From Kitasatospora azatica KCTC 9699 (GTDB lineage: Bacteria; Actinomycetota; Actinomycetes; Streptomycetales; Streptomycetaceae): a stretch of DNA of 64,000 nt. A model generated the notes under the pieces. The model had not been told where the DNA came from. It worked only from the letters and a program-made list of their open reading frames with translations, and did not search any database. The position numbers and the translations under genes were made by a program. Position 1 is the first letter of the stretch. Every line of letters starts with the position of its first letter. The stretch covers positions 124,001-188,000 of the forward strand of contig NZ_JQMO01000003.1 in assembly GCF_000744785.1 (NCBI RefSeq). Reading direction: 5' to 3'. Below are positions 48,923 through 56,829 of this stretch, piece by piece.

Positions 48923-49342
48923 ATGGCATGCCGCATCAGCGAGTTGGTCATCGACTGCGCCGACCCGGAACTGCTCGCCGCGTTCTGGAGCGAGGTCCTC
49001 GGCTACGTCGAGCTCGGCCAGGAGGACGACGGAAGCATCGAGATCGGGCCACCCGACACCGGCTTCGGCGGCCCGCAGCCCACCCTCGTTTTCGGCCCCA
49101 GCAGCGACCCTCGGCCCGGGAAGCTGCGACTGCACATCGACGTCAACGCCACCGACCGCGACCAGGACGCCGAGTTGGAGCGACTGCTCGCTCTCGGCGC
49201 CAGGCCCGTCGACGTCGGCCAGACCGGCGCCGAGAGCTGGCACGTCCTGGCCGACCCGGAGGGCAACGAATTCTGCCTCCTGCACGCCCGGCTGCAGCCC
49301 GTCTCGCCGCCGCAACTGCCGTTGGCCCAGGGCCAGGCCTGA
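48923..49342 (+). CDS. VOC-family protein
   Basis: The 139-residue protein is of the actinobacterial glyoxalase-like type: SELVIDCADPELLAAFWSEV, GKLRLHIDVNATDRDQDAEL and WHVLADPEGNEFCLLHARL (the DPEGNEFCL motif is typical). No substrate can be assigned. Confidence 0.9.
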   Translation: MACRISELVIDCADPELLAAFWSEVLGYVELGQEDDGSIEIGPPDTGFGGPQPTLVFGPSSDPRPGKLRLHIDVNATDRDQDAELERLLALGARPVDVGQTGAESWHVLADPEGNEFCLLHARLQPVSPPQLPLAQGQA

Positions 49343-49438
49343 CCAGCGCAGTCAGCAGCGCGCACCGGTCCTGGGCCATGGCCACCAGGGAATCTGCGTT
49401 GCCAGGGCTCGGCTCGGGGATGCCGACACGGCGCCTGT

Positions 49439-50011
49439 TCAGCGTGGCCGCAGCCCGTCGAAGATCACCTCGAACATCCGCTGTCGGGCCGCCGGGTCGG
49501 CTCCGAGCTGCTCCATCATCGTGGTGGTGCCGACCAGCAGGGCGATAAGCTCCGACAGGCCGAGCTCCGGGCGGACCGCCGCGGCCCGTTGCGCCCCGAC
49601 CAGTAGCCCGGCCAGCTGTGCCCGGATCGCCTTGCTGGGTTCCTGCAGGGCCGCCTGCGCGTCCACCCCGGCTGCGGCGAGCGCCTGGGCGAACTCGTTC
49701 TTGCCCGCGGACTGGTCGACCACCAGGCGGAAGCAGGCGAAGAAGGCCTCAGCGGGCTCGGAGTCGGCGGTCAGCTGCGCGCTCTGGGCGGCGATCGACT
49801 CCAGCCTGCGCACCATCACCGCCTCCAGCAGTGCTTCCTTGGTCGGGAAGTGCCGGAAGAGCGTGCCGACCCCGACTCCGGCGGCCCGGGCGATCTCCTC
49901 GGTCGGCACGCCGACGCCGCGGGTGGTGAACACCTCCGTGGCGACGTCCAGCAGTCTGGCCCGGTTACGGGCTGCGTCCGCCCGCAGCGGGCGTTCCTGA
50001 GCGCCGCTCAT
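49439..50011 (-). CDS. TetR-family transcriptional regulator
   Basis: The 190-residue protein has an HTH (DAARNRARLLDVATEVFTTR, then EIARAAGVGVGTLFRHFPTK) and a C-terminal domain of the SBD/TetR_C type. ATG 50011 is chosen with GGAAGG just upstream; an in-frame GTG adds three residues. It is divergent from a SnoaL-like gene, with repeated operator-like sites between. Confidence 0.92.
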   Translation of the reverse strand: MSGAQERPLRADAARNRARLLDVATEVFTTRGVGVPTEEIARAAGVGVGTLFRHFPTKEALLEAVMVRRLESIAAQSAQLTADSEPAEAFFACFRLVVDQSAGKNEFAQALAAAGVDAQAALQEPSKAIRAQLAGLLVGAQRAAAVRPELGLSELIALLVGTTTMMEQLGADPAARQRMFEVIFDGLRPR

Positions 50012-50055
50012 CCCTTCCACCTTCCCCTGCCGATGGCAGAGCCACCCTGGACAAC

Positions 50056-50111
50056 CGGAGTCGCCAGTCCGTATCGTTGAGAACCGGAGTCACTAGTCCG
50101 ATTCTAGTGAC
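50056..50111. promoter_or_regulatory. Paired operator-like sites between tetR and snoaL-like genes
   Basis: CGGAGTCGCCAGTCCG at 50056-50071 and CGGAGTCACTAGTCCG at 50085-50100 are repeats 29 bp apart. The second overlaps an inverted pair GTCACTAG (50089-50096) / CTAGTGAC (50104-50111). They lie close to the SnoaL start, where a repressor would block transcription. Confidence 0.65.
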
Positions 50112-50132
50112 GAATCCGCCTGGGGGTTGATC

Positions 50133-50573
50133 ATGTCTGAAACGCTGTCACCGCGCGCGGTCTTCCAGAAGCTGCTCGACGGCATCACCGAGCGGCGGTT
50201 CGCGGAGCTGGCCGAGCTCTACGCCGAGGACGCCGTGGTGGAGACCGTCTTCGCGCCGGTCGGGCCACGCCGGTTCGAGGGCCGGGCGGCACTCAAGGAG
50301 CGGTTCGCGGAGATCGCCGCGAATCTGCCCGTGCAGCTGACCGCGACGAATGTGGTGATCCGGGAGACCGACGACCCTGAGGTGGTGGTCACCGAGTGGA
50401 ACTACCAGGTGCACCACCGGGTGACCGGGCGGGACTTCGAGGTGGCCAACATCCAGGTGCTGCAGGTCCGCGACGGCCTGATCGTCAGCAGCCGGGACTT
50501 CCACGACCACCTGGCCCTCGCCGTGGCCGGCGGCGACCTGCCGCAGCTGGTGGCGGCGCTGGACGGCAAGTAG
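50133..50573 (+). CDS. SnoaL-like/NTF2-fold protein
   Basis: The 146-residue protein has the NTF2-like core: LLDGITERRFAELAELYAED, VVETVFAPVGPRRFEGRAAL and VLQVRDGLIVSSRDFHDHLA, the latter typical of SnoaL-like polyketide cyclase/isomerase relatives. ATG 50133 follows GGGGG. It is probably repressed by the divergent TetR protein. Substrate is unknown. Confidence 0.85.
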   Translation: MSETLSPRAVFQKLLDGITERRFAELAELYAEDAVVETVFAPVGPRRFEGRAALKERFAEIAANLPVQLTATNVVIRETDDPEVVVTEWNYQVHHRVTGRDFEVANIQVLQVRDGLIVSSRDFHDHLALAVAGGDLPQLVAALDGK

Positions 50574-50713
50574 CGCGAGCAGCAGCCGCGGGCCGGGACT
50601 CCCCCGGGGTCCCCGCCCGCGCGGGGCGCCCGGCCGTGCACTGCTTCGCCGGGCCGGGGCTGGAAATGGATTACCCGGCCGGGCCGTCCATGCCGTACAG
50701 TCGGCTTCTCCGA

Positions 50714-50787
50714 CGCGGGGTGGAGCAGCTCGGTAGCTCGCTGGGCTCATAACCCAGAGGTCGCAGGTTCAAATCCTGTCCCCGCTA
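50714..50787 (+). tRNA. Initiator tRNA-fMet (anticodon CAT)
   Basis: The 74-nt cloverleaf has acceptor CGCGGGG/CCCCGCT with a C1-U72 mismatch, a D arm (GAGCAGCTCGGTAGCTC), the anticodon loop CTCATAA on a stem with three consecutive G-C pairs, and a T arm (GCAGGTTCAAATCCTGT). The 1-72 mismatch and GGG/CCC anticodon stem identify the initiator. CCA is not encoded. Confidence 0.97.
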
Positions 50788-50790
50788 CTG

Positions 50791-50835
50791 AGAAGGCCGG
50801 GGTCGGCGCACCGAGTGCGCCGACCCCGGCCTTCT
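50791..50835 (+). terminator. 20-bp terminator hairpin of the tRNA gene
   Basis: AGAAGGCCGGGGTCGGCGCA at 50791-50810 is exactly complementary to 50816-50835 around the loop CCGAG. It begins three bases after the tRNA and is followed by TCC, so it is a strong terminator. Confidence 0.92.
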
Positions 50836-50958
50836 TCCATGCCCGCTCGACGGCGAGGCCGCCTGGAGGCGGGCCTGCGGCCGCCCCACGCGCCGCCCCG
50901 CCCGCCGCCCCACGCGGCACCGGTGCGCAGGCCTGGTGTGCGGCGCTACCGTGGGAGC

Positions 50959-51204
50959 ATGACGACGCTGGTGGAGCTCCCGACACACCTGGAGCAGCCT
51001 GTGGCCGAGGCTGCCGCCCGGGCGGGGCTGAGCGTGCAGGAGTACGTGGCCAGGGTGCTGACGGCCGATCAGGCCGCCGCTCGCGGCAGCCGCGAGGAGC
51101 GGATCGAGCGGGCCGGCACGCTCGCGGCCGCCGCCTATCAGCAGTGGGTCACCGGTGGGTGCAGCGAGGCGGGCGCGATGACCCTGGACGAGGTCTTCGA
51201 GTGA
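50959..51204 (+). CDS. Small antitoxin-like protein
   Basis: The 81-residue protein starts at ATG 50959 (GGGAG upstream). It begins LVELPTHLEQPVAEAAARAG and LSVQEYVARVL, a ribbon-helix-helix/CopG-like opening. The acidic C-terminus (GAMTLDEVFE) would suit toxin binding. Its stop overlaps the GTG of the following RelE/ParE-like frame (GTGA), the usual coupling of antitoxin and toxin. Confidence 0.7.
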   Translation: MTTLVELPTHLEQPVAEAAARAGLSVQEYVARVLTADQAAARGSREERIERAGTLAAAAYQQWVTGGCSEAGAMTLDEVFE

Positions 51205-51457
51205 CGGATCGTCACCCGGCGCGGATCGGCGCCGAGGTCGGCCAGATCATCAAGGCGATGCCCGCCGAGGTCCGCAAGGAGTTGCGCGCGGCGCTGGAAC
51301 GGGCCGAGACGACCCCCGGTCCTGGCCGCAGGCCGACCGGTACGACAGCGACGACACGGTGCGGGTCATCAGGCTGCCCGACGTGATCGTGCACTATGCC
51401 ATCGTGCCCGTCGGCGAGCCGCCGCACCTGTGGGTCTTCGCGGCCACCCTGCTCTGA
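51201..51457 (+). pseudogene. RelE/ParE-like toxin gene with frameshift
   Basis: From GTG 51201 the frame reads IKAMPAEVRKELRAALERAE. The expected rest, WPQADRYDSDDTVRVIRLPD and VIVHYAIVPVGEPPHLWVFA, is found in another frame from about 51323 to the stop at 51455-51457. The total of 257 bases is one short of a whole number of codons, so a single deleted base near 51313-51323 (C-rich run) explains it. The intact protein would be about 85 residues. Confidence 0.75.
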
Positions 51458-51561
51458 CGCTCGTGCCGGATCCCTCGCGGACCGGGCCGAGGTCGCGCAT
51501 GCTCGTGGGTAGGCGGCACCAGCCCAGACCGAGCCGTGCGGAGCTGCACAGGAGGCCACCG

Positions 51562-52857
51562 ATGCGCTCCTCTCCCGGGATGAACCGATCCGTCGGCAGG
51601 TTGCGCCTCCAGGTGCTGGGGGTGCTGCTGATCGGTGGTGTCGTGGCGGCCTGTTCGTCCTCGCCGGCGCCGACGGTAGCCCCCTCCCGCTCCCCCGCAG
51701 CCACCTCGGCACCGGCTTCGCCCCGACCGACCGGGCCGGAGTCCCCCACCGCCGGGTCGCCCGCCCCCGCCACGCCTCCGTCCTCGGCCGCCAAGCCCAC
51801 GCCCTCGCCTTCGCCCTCGCCGACGCCGACGCCGACACTCGGCCGGACCGCGACGCTGACCCAGCAGCAGCTCGTCGGACAGCGGATCGTCTACTCCTAC
51901 CCCGGCCTGACGCCGCCCGCCGCCCTGCTCCAGCACATCCGCGCGGGGGAAGCCGCCGGCGTCATCTTCTTCGGCCAGAACATCTCCAGCCCGGCCCAGC
52001 TCGGCTCGGCGATCGCCGAACTGCGCCAGGCGCAGGCGGACAGCCCGGTGCACGAGCCGCTGCTGCTGATGACCGACCAGGAGGGCGGCCAGGTCCGCCG
52101 CCTGCCCGGGGCGCCCGCGCTGTCGGCCAAGCAGATCGGCCAGACCGGCGACCCGTCGGCCGCCGCCTCGGCGGGCAGCGCCGCAGCGCAGAACCTGGCC
52201 GGTGTCGGCATGAACGTCAACCTGGCACCGGTTCTCGACGTCCTGCACGGCGCCGGCGACTTCATCGACCAGACCCAGCGCTCCTTCAGTGACAACCCGT
52301 CCGTGGTCACAGCCATGGGCCGGGCGTTCATCACGGCCCAGCAGCACGGCGGGGTCGCGGCCACGGCCAAGCACTTTCCCGGGCTGGGCGCGGCGGCCGC
52401 CAACCAGAACACCGACCTCGGCCCGGTCACGCTGAACGAGCGGCTGACCACCCTGCGCAATGTCGACGAGGCTCCATATCCCGCGGCGATCTCCGCCGGC
52501 GTGAAGCTGATCATGGTGAGCTGGGCGACCTATCCGGCGCTGGACCCGGCACACCCGGCCGGCCTGTCCGCCCCGGTCGTCCAGCAGGAGCTGCGCGGCC
52601 GCCTGGGCTTCACCGGGGTCACCATCACCGACGCCCTGGAGGCCAAGGCGCTCGACGCCTTCGGCACCACAGGCCAGCGCGCCGTCGCCGCCGCGGGCTC
52701 CGGCATGGACCTGCTGCTCTGCTCCGCTCAGGACGTGGGTCAGGGCGAGAGCGCGGCGGGCGCACTGGCGAGCGCGCTGAACAGCGGGCAGCTCGATCTG
52801 TCCGCGTTCCGCGCCGCTGCCGACCGGGTCACCACGCTGCGGGCCGGCCTGCATTAG
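51562..52857 (+). CDS. Glycoside hydrolase family 3 lipoprotein (NagZ-like)
   Basis: The 431-residue protein begins with a lipoprotein signal ending VVAACSSS, then a Ser/Pro/Thr-rich linker (about 25-105) and a GH3 N-domain. MTDQEGGQVRRLPGAP, ATAKHFPGLG and TGVTITDALEAKAL (catalytic Asp in TDA) are recognisable. The NagZ acid/base Asp-His loop (DSH) reads NTD here, as in some diverged members. AGGAGG is seven bases before ATG 51562. It likely removes beta-N-acetylhexosamine units at the cell surface. Confidence 0.88.
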   Translation: MRSSPGMNRSVGRLRLQVLGVLLIGGVVAACSSSPAPTVAPSRSPAATSAPASPRPTGPESPTAGSPAPATPPSSAAKPTPSPSPSPTPTPTLGRTATLTQQQLVGQRIVYSYPGLTPPAALLQHIRAGEAAGVIFFGQNISSPAQLGSAIAELRQAQADSPVHEPLLLMTDQEGGQVRRLPGAPALSAKQIGQTGDPSAAASAGSAAAQNLAGVGMNVNLAPVLDVLHGAGDFIDQTQRSFSDNPSVVTAMGRAFITAQQHGGVAATAKHFPGLGAAAANQNTDLGPVTLNERLTTLRNVDEAPYPAAISAGVKLIMVSWATYPALDPAHPAGLSAPVVQQELRGRLGFTGVTITDALEAKALDAFGTTGQRAVAAAGSGMDLLLCSAQDVGQGESAAGALASALNSGQLDLSAFRAAADRVTTLRAGLH

Positions 52858-53176
52858 CGGTGAAGCCCCTCATTGGCGTCTGCGGGGCAGTGCGGCGATT
52901 CGGGCGCGAGGCGCGGGGCGCGCCGAACTCCGCATCGAACTCACCGTTTCGGGTCCATACGGCAGATTTTCCGATTCCGTCAGGCCGTTTCTCGGCCACT
53001 TTCGCCACGCCGTTCGGCGCGGTCTGAACCAGTGCTCGGACGCGATGATTTTCGGCGAGAGTTCGCCGGCGAAATGCACCAGCTCAGATGGATGGAGAAG
53101 GATATCTCGATCTTCTCCGCTCATTCGAGCCAATGCCGGAGCTCTTGACGCACTCACGCCACGAGGGGACGTTGGG
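52858..53176. other. Leader/promoter region of the peptide locus
   Basis: This stretch is less GC-rich than its neighbours between 52930 and 53140. It carries the 12-bp palindrome TTCGCCGGCGAA at 53062-53073. No reading frame with normal codon use is seen; a plus-strand frame at 53088-53351 overlaps the peptide gene in another phase and has atypical codons. It probably contains the promoter of the peptide operon. Confidence 0.5.
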
Positions 53177-53203
53177 TCCGGCTCGGCCGCCGGCCGAGCC
53201 GGA
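53177..53203 (+). promoter_or_regulatory. 13-bp palindromic hairpin in the 5' leader of the peptide gene
   Basis: TCCGGCTCGGCCG at 53177-53189 and its exact reverse complement at 53191-53203 surround one base. It ends nine bases before the GGGAGG site of the peptide gene. It may act as an attenuator or translational control element. Confidence 0.7.
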
Positions 53204-53223
53204 CATCGAACAGGGAGGTCCCC

Positions 53224-53337
53224 TTGAAGTCGACCGTCGCGATGAAGAAGCCCACGAAGAAGATCACCGTTCGCCGCACCGGCGACGTGCGTCTGACCTC
53301 GGCCGCGTGTCAGTGCCCGTACAGCGCCTCCGCCTGA
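53224..53337 (+). CDS. 37-residue candidate precursor peptide with Cys-Gln-Cys-Pro C-terminus
   Basis: TTG 53224 has GGGAGG five bases upstream; an internal ATG at 53242 has none. The product is MKSTVAMKKPTKKITVRRTG followed by DVRLTSAACQCPYSASA. The N-terminal half is Lys/Arg-rich and the C-terminal part is small, neutral and carries two Cys as CQCP, a leader-core layout typical of ribosomally made peptides. A membrane M50-type protein with a PqqD-like domain starts 100 bp downstream and a TPR protein follows. No radical SAM, lanthionine or YcaO enzyme is adjacent. It may be a processed signalling or antimicrobial peptide; it could also be unmodified. Confidence 0.7.
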   Translation: MKSTVAMKKPTKKITVRRTGDVRLTSAACQCPYSASA

Positions 53338-53437
53338 CGGTGACGCGCTAGCTCGCTGCCCGGGTGTGCCGAGTCCCGGCGCACCCGGACAGCGCCGGGC
53401 GCCGACCGCATTCGGCCAACGGATCTTTGGGAGCGCT

Positions 53438-54631
53438 GTGAGCGAATCAACCCTTGCGGTACACGAGTTGAGTTTTGTCTCCGAGGGTGACGAGGTCGTG
53501 GTCGGCCGGCTGGACACCGGTTCCTATGCCGTCTTTCCCTCCGACGGTGCGGAACTGCTCAAGCGGCTCACCGAGGGAATGCCGTTGGACGAGGCGGCCG
53601 CCTGGTACGAGGAGACCTTCGACGAGCCGGTTGATGTCGAGGACTTCGTCGCCACGCTCCACGAGTTGGGATTCGTCCGGGAGTCCGACGGCGCACCGCT
53701 CACACCCGCCGCACCGGTCCGCCTGCGCGGGCTGGGACGAGCAGCGTTCTCACCGGTGGCCTGGGCGTGCTACCTGGCGGTGCTGGTGGCCTGGCTGACG
53801 GCCGTCGCGATCCACCGCGAACTACGGCCGGCGCCCTCGCAGATCTTCTTCGTCAGGTCGCTGCTGGTGGTCCAGTTGGTGATCACCTTCGGTCAGGTCC
53901 CGTTGCTGCTGGCCCACGAGGGCTTCCACATCCTGGCCGGGCGGCGGCTGGGCCTGCCCACCAAGCTGCGACTGAGCAACCGGCTCACCTACATCGTGGC
54001 GGAGACGCAGACCAACGGCCTGATGAGCGTGGACCGCCGCAAGCGCTATCTGCCCTTCCTGGCGGGGATGGTCTGCGACGGCGTGGTGCTGGGGACCCTC
54101 GGGCTGATCGCCGCGGCCGACCGGCACGGCGACGGCAGCTTCTCGCTGACCGGCCGACTCTGCCTGGCACTGGCCTTCACCGTGGTCATGCGGATCCTCT
54201 GGCAGTTCCAGCTGTACCTGCGGACCGACCTCTACTACGTCTTCGCCACCGCGCTGCGCTGCTACGACCTGCACGACGCGAGCAAGGCGCTGCTGAAGAA
54301 CCGGATCTGGCGCCTGCTGCGCCGCCCGGAGCGACAGGTCGACGAGGGACAGTGGACCGAACAGGACCGCAGGGTCGGCACCTTCTACGGACCGTTCATC
54401 GTGCTCGGCTTCTGCGTACTGGCCGCCATCACGATCTTCGCGAGCATCCCGGTCACCGTGAGCTACTTCCGGATCGCCGCCCATGCCATCGGGTCGGGCC
54501 GCGTCGACGCCCGCTTCTGGGACTCGCTGCTGTCGCTGTGCCTGAACGCGGCCCAGACGGTCGCACTGGTCGTCCTCTCCCGGCGCAAACGCCGTGAACA
54601 GCGACGCGCGGCGAACCCCGCACTCTCCTAG
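53438..54631 (+). CDS. PqqD-like domain fused to membrane M50-type metalloprotease
   Basis: The 397-residue protein starts at GTG 53438 (GGGAG upstream). Residues about 8-82 resemble a PqqD/RiPP-recognition fold (DTGSYAVFPSDGAELLKRL, VDVEDFVATLHELGFV). About six membrane helices follow. AHEGFH at 159-164 is an HExxH zinc motif in a helix, and YLRTDLYYVFATALRCYDL (Asp264) resembles the third-ligand region of site-2-type or YydH-like peptide metalloproteases. It could cleave the upstream peptide in the membrane, guided by its N-terminal domain. It is followed 59 bp later by the TPR gene. Confidence 0.82.
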   Translation: MSESTLAVHELSFVSEGDEVVVGRLDTGSYAVFPSDGAELLKRLTEGMPLDEAAAWYEETFDEPVDVEDFVATLHELGFVRESDGAPLTPAAPVRLRGLGRAAFSPVAWACYLAVLVAWLTAVAIHRELRPAPSQIFFVRSLLVVQLVITFGQVPLLLAHEGFHILAGRRLGLPTKLRLSNRLTYIVAETQTNGLMSVDRRKRYLPFLAGMVCDGVVLGTLGLIAAADRHGDGSFSLTGRLCLALAFTVVMRILWQFQLYLRTDLYYVFATALRCYDLHDASKALLKNRIWRLLRRPERQVDEGQWTEQDRRVGTFYGPFIVLGFCVLAAITIFASIPVTVSYFRIAAHAIGSGRVDARFWDSLLSLCLNAAQTVALVVLSRRKRREQRRAANPALS

Positions 54632-54690
54632 GCCCTGCCCGGCGCCGGCTGTCCCCGCCCCAGACCTCCCTGAACGAAAGGTGTTTCGAC

Positions 54691-56787
54691 ATGCCCGGTC
54701 ATCGCATGATCGTGGGCGACAGCCCGGCGGCCCGACTGCGGCCGGCCGGCGCCGACGGTGACCTCGCGGTGGTGGCCCGCTGCCATCGGCGGCTGCGCGG
54801 CCCGTACACCGGCGTCGACACCGTGCTGCGGGCGGTGCTGCCCGAGGCGGCCCGTCGGTGGCCGGAGCTGGTGGAGCACCACCGGGTGGAACTCCTCTAC
54901 GGGATGCCGGAGTTCGCCGAGCTGATCGGCCCTGCGCCGCGGACCCTGGCGGGCGAGTCCTCGTTCAAGGAGCGCACCAGGTTCTTCGGCGCCGGCATGA
55001 TCCGCTGCATGAGTCAGGGAATCGTCTCCTTCCTGCTCGACTACGCCCGTCGGGTGCGGTCCTGCGGTGAACTGCCTGCCTACCTGGTCTTCGACGAAGT
55101 GGACCAGGCGGAGCCCACCACACAGGAGTTCATCGCCCTGCTGGTGCGCCGGGCCGACCCCGCACAGCTGCGGGTGGTGGTCTGCGCCGCGCCCGGCGAG
55201 CTGCCCGAGGAGCTGGCACAGGTGCTGGCTCGCCACACCGAGCGGATCGACGCGGGGCCGAGCGACGGCGGTGACAGGGGTGACGGCGCGCACCCGGGCG
55301 GCCGGCCGCGCAGCGCCGTCGAGTTGGCCGAGGCGTACGTCCTCGGTGACGGCACCGGCAGCGACCCCGCCGAGCTGCTCGCCTACCAGCAGGCGGACCC
55401 AGAGCTACGGGCGCGCCTGCACGACCTGCGCGCCGACGAGCTGGAGCAGGCGTCCCCCAGCTGGGGCGTCAGGGTCGGCGCCCTCGCCTACCACCGCGAG
55501 CACGGCAGTGACCGCGCCGGCGCCGGCCGGCTCGCGCTGCTGGCGGCCCAGCGCTACTGCGTGGAGGTCGGCTTCTCGGCAGCGGTGATCGACCTCGGTC
55601 TGCGCGGTCGGCTCGTCACGGATCCGAACGTCGACCAACACGACTTCTGGGAGTTCACCCACCAGGCTGCCGCCGCCTGCATCCCGGTCGGCCGGACCGT
55701 CCAGTCGATGGAGCTCTACCTCGACGTCATCCAGCGCTTCACGGACCCCAAGGTCCACATGATGACCAGCTATTCGATCGCGATGCTGCACACCCGCTTC
55801 CTCCAGCCACGTGACCATGACCTCGCCCTGCGCTGGCAGAACAACGCCGTGGCGATCGCGGGCATCCTGCCCGATCCGGCCGAGCGGCTCACCTTCAGTG
55901 TCTTCCACGACAACGGCCTGGCCCTGGTGGAGATGCACCGGGGCAACCTGGCCCGCTCGCTGGAGCTGGTCGAGTCCTGCATGGCCCGGCTCGACGCGAA
56001 ACTGACGGACGAACAGTGGCGGCTGCACCGCTCGCAGTTGCTCTACAACCGCGCGCGGCTGCTGACCGCCACCGGCCGGCTGGACGAGGCGTTCGCCGAC
56101 TACTCGACGCTGATCGACCTCGACCCCTACTACACCGACTACCTCTCCGAGCGGGCTCGGATCCACCGGGTGCGCGGCGACTTCGCAGCCGCCCTCGCCG
56201 ACTACGACCGCGCGGTGCGACTGGCCCCGCCCTTCCCCGAGCTCTACTACAACCGCGGGACGGCCCGAGCGGAGGCCGGCGACGACAAGGGGGCCCTGGC
56301 TGACTTCGGCTACGTCCTGGAGATGGAGCCCGACGACGTCGACACCCGGCTCGCGCGGGCCGAAATGCTGCTCGAGAGCGAGGAGTTCGACGCCGCCGAG
56401 GCCGACGTCGCGGCCGGTCTGGCGCTGCGGCCCGACGAGCCCCGGCTGCTCTGCATGCGCGGCACCGTCGCCCTCCAACGCGGTGCGCTCACCGAGGCGT
56501 ACCAAGCGCTCAGTTCGGCCCTCGACCTCGACCCGGGCTACCCCGCCGCACTGATCAACCGCGCGGTCGTCCACTACCAACAGGACCGCTACCAGGCCGC
56601 CGTGCAGGACCTCACCGCCACCTTGGGGCTGATCGGCGACGACCCCGACGTCCTGCTGAACCGCGGCATCGCCTACCAGGCCGAAGGACAACTCGACCTG
56701 GCTCTGGCCGACTTCGACCGTGCGCTGACCCTGCCGGGCGCGGACGTCGCGGAGTTGCGGGAGCAGCGCGAACGCTGCGGTGCCTAG
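54691..56787 (+). CDS. TPR protein with diverged NTPase-like N-terminal region
   Basis: The 698-residue protein has an N-terminal region (about 1-200) with GPYTGVDTVLRAVLPEAARR and a Walker-B-like segment LVFDEVDQAEPTTQEFIALL. No P-loop (GxxxxGKT) is present, so ATP hydrolysis is unlikely. A helical middle region leads to about seven tetratricopeptide repeats from about residue 440 (FADYSTLIDLDPYYTDYLSE, ALADFGYVLEMEPDDVDTRL). TPRs make protein contacts, so it may scaffold the peptide/protease pair. ATG 54691 follows GAAAGG. Confidence 0.85.
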   Translation: MPGHRMIVGDSPAARLRPAGADGDLAVVARCHRRLRGPYTGVDTVLRAVLPEAARRWPELVEHHRVELLYGMPEFAELIGPAPRTLAGESSFKERTRFFGAGMIRCMSQGIVSFLLDYARRVRSCGELPAYLVFDEVDQAEPTTQEFIALLVRRADPAQLRVVVCAAPGELPEELAQVLARHTERIDAGPSDGGDRGDGAHPGGRPRSAVELAEAYVLGDGTGSDPAELLAYQQADPELRARLHDLRADELEQASPSWGVRVGALAYHREHGSDRAGAGRLALLAAQRYCVEVGFSAAVIDLGLRGRLVTDPNVDQHDFWEFTHQAAAACIPVGRTVQSMELYLDVIQRFTDPKVHMMTSYSIAMLHTRFLQPRDHDLALRWQNNAVAIAGILPDPAERLTFSVFHDNGLALVEMHRGNLARSLELVESCMARLDAKLTDEQWRLHRSQLLYNRARLLTATGRLDEAFADYSTLIDLDPYYTDYLSERARIHRVRGDFAAALADYDRAVRLAPPFPELYYNRGTARAEAGDDKGALADFGYVLEMEPDDVDTRLARAEMLLESEEFDAAEADVAAGLALRPDEPRLLCMRGTVALQRGALTEAYQALSSALDLDPGYPAALINRAVVHYQQDRYQAAVQDLTATLGLIGDDPDVLLNRGIAYQAEGQLDLALADFDRALTLPGADVAELREQRERCGA

Positions 56788-56829
56788 GGTGGCCGGGTGG
56801 CTAGGCGGTGAGCGTGCGGCCGCCGTTCG

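Noticed and set aside
50714-50835. tRNA as an integration (att) site
   Set aside because: No integrase gene and no duplicated tRNA 3' end was seen downstream; the repeat after the tRNA is its terminator.
53088-53351. Plus-strand frame overlapping the 37-residue peptide gene
   Set aside because: Its codons are atypical (many A/T third positions), it has no good ribosome site, and it would conflict with the better-supported peptide frame.
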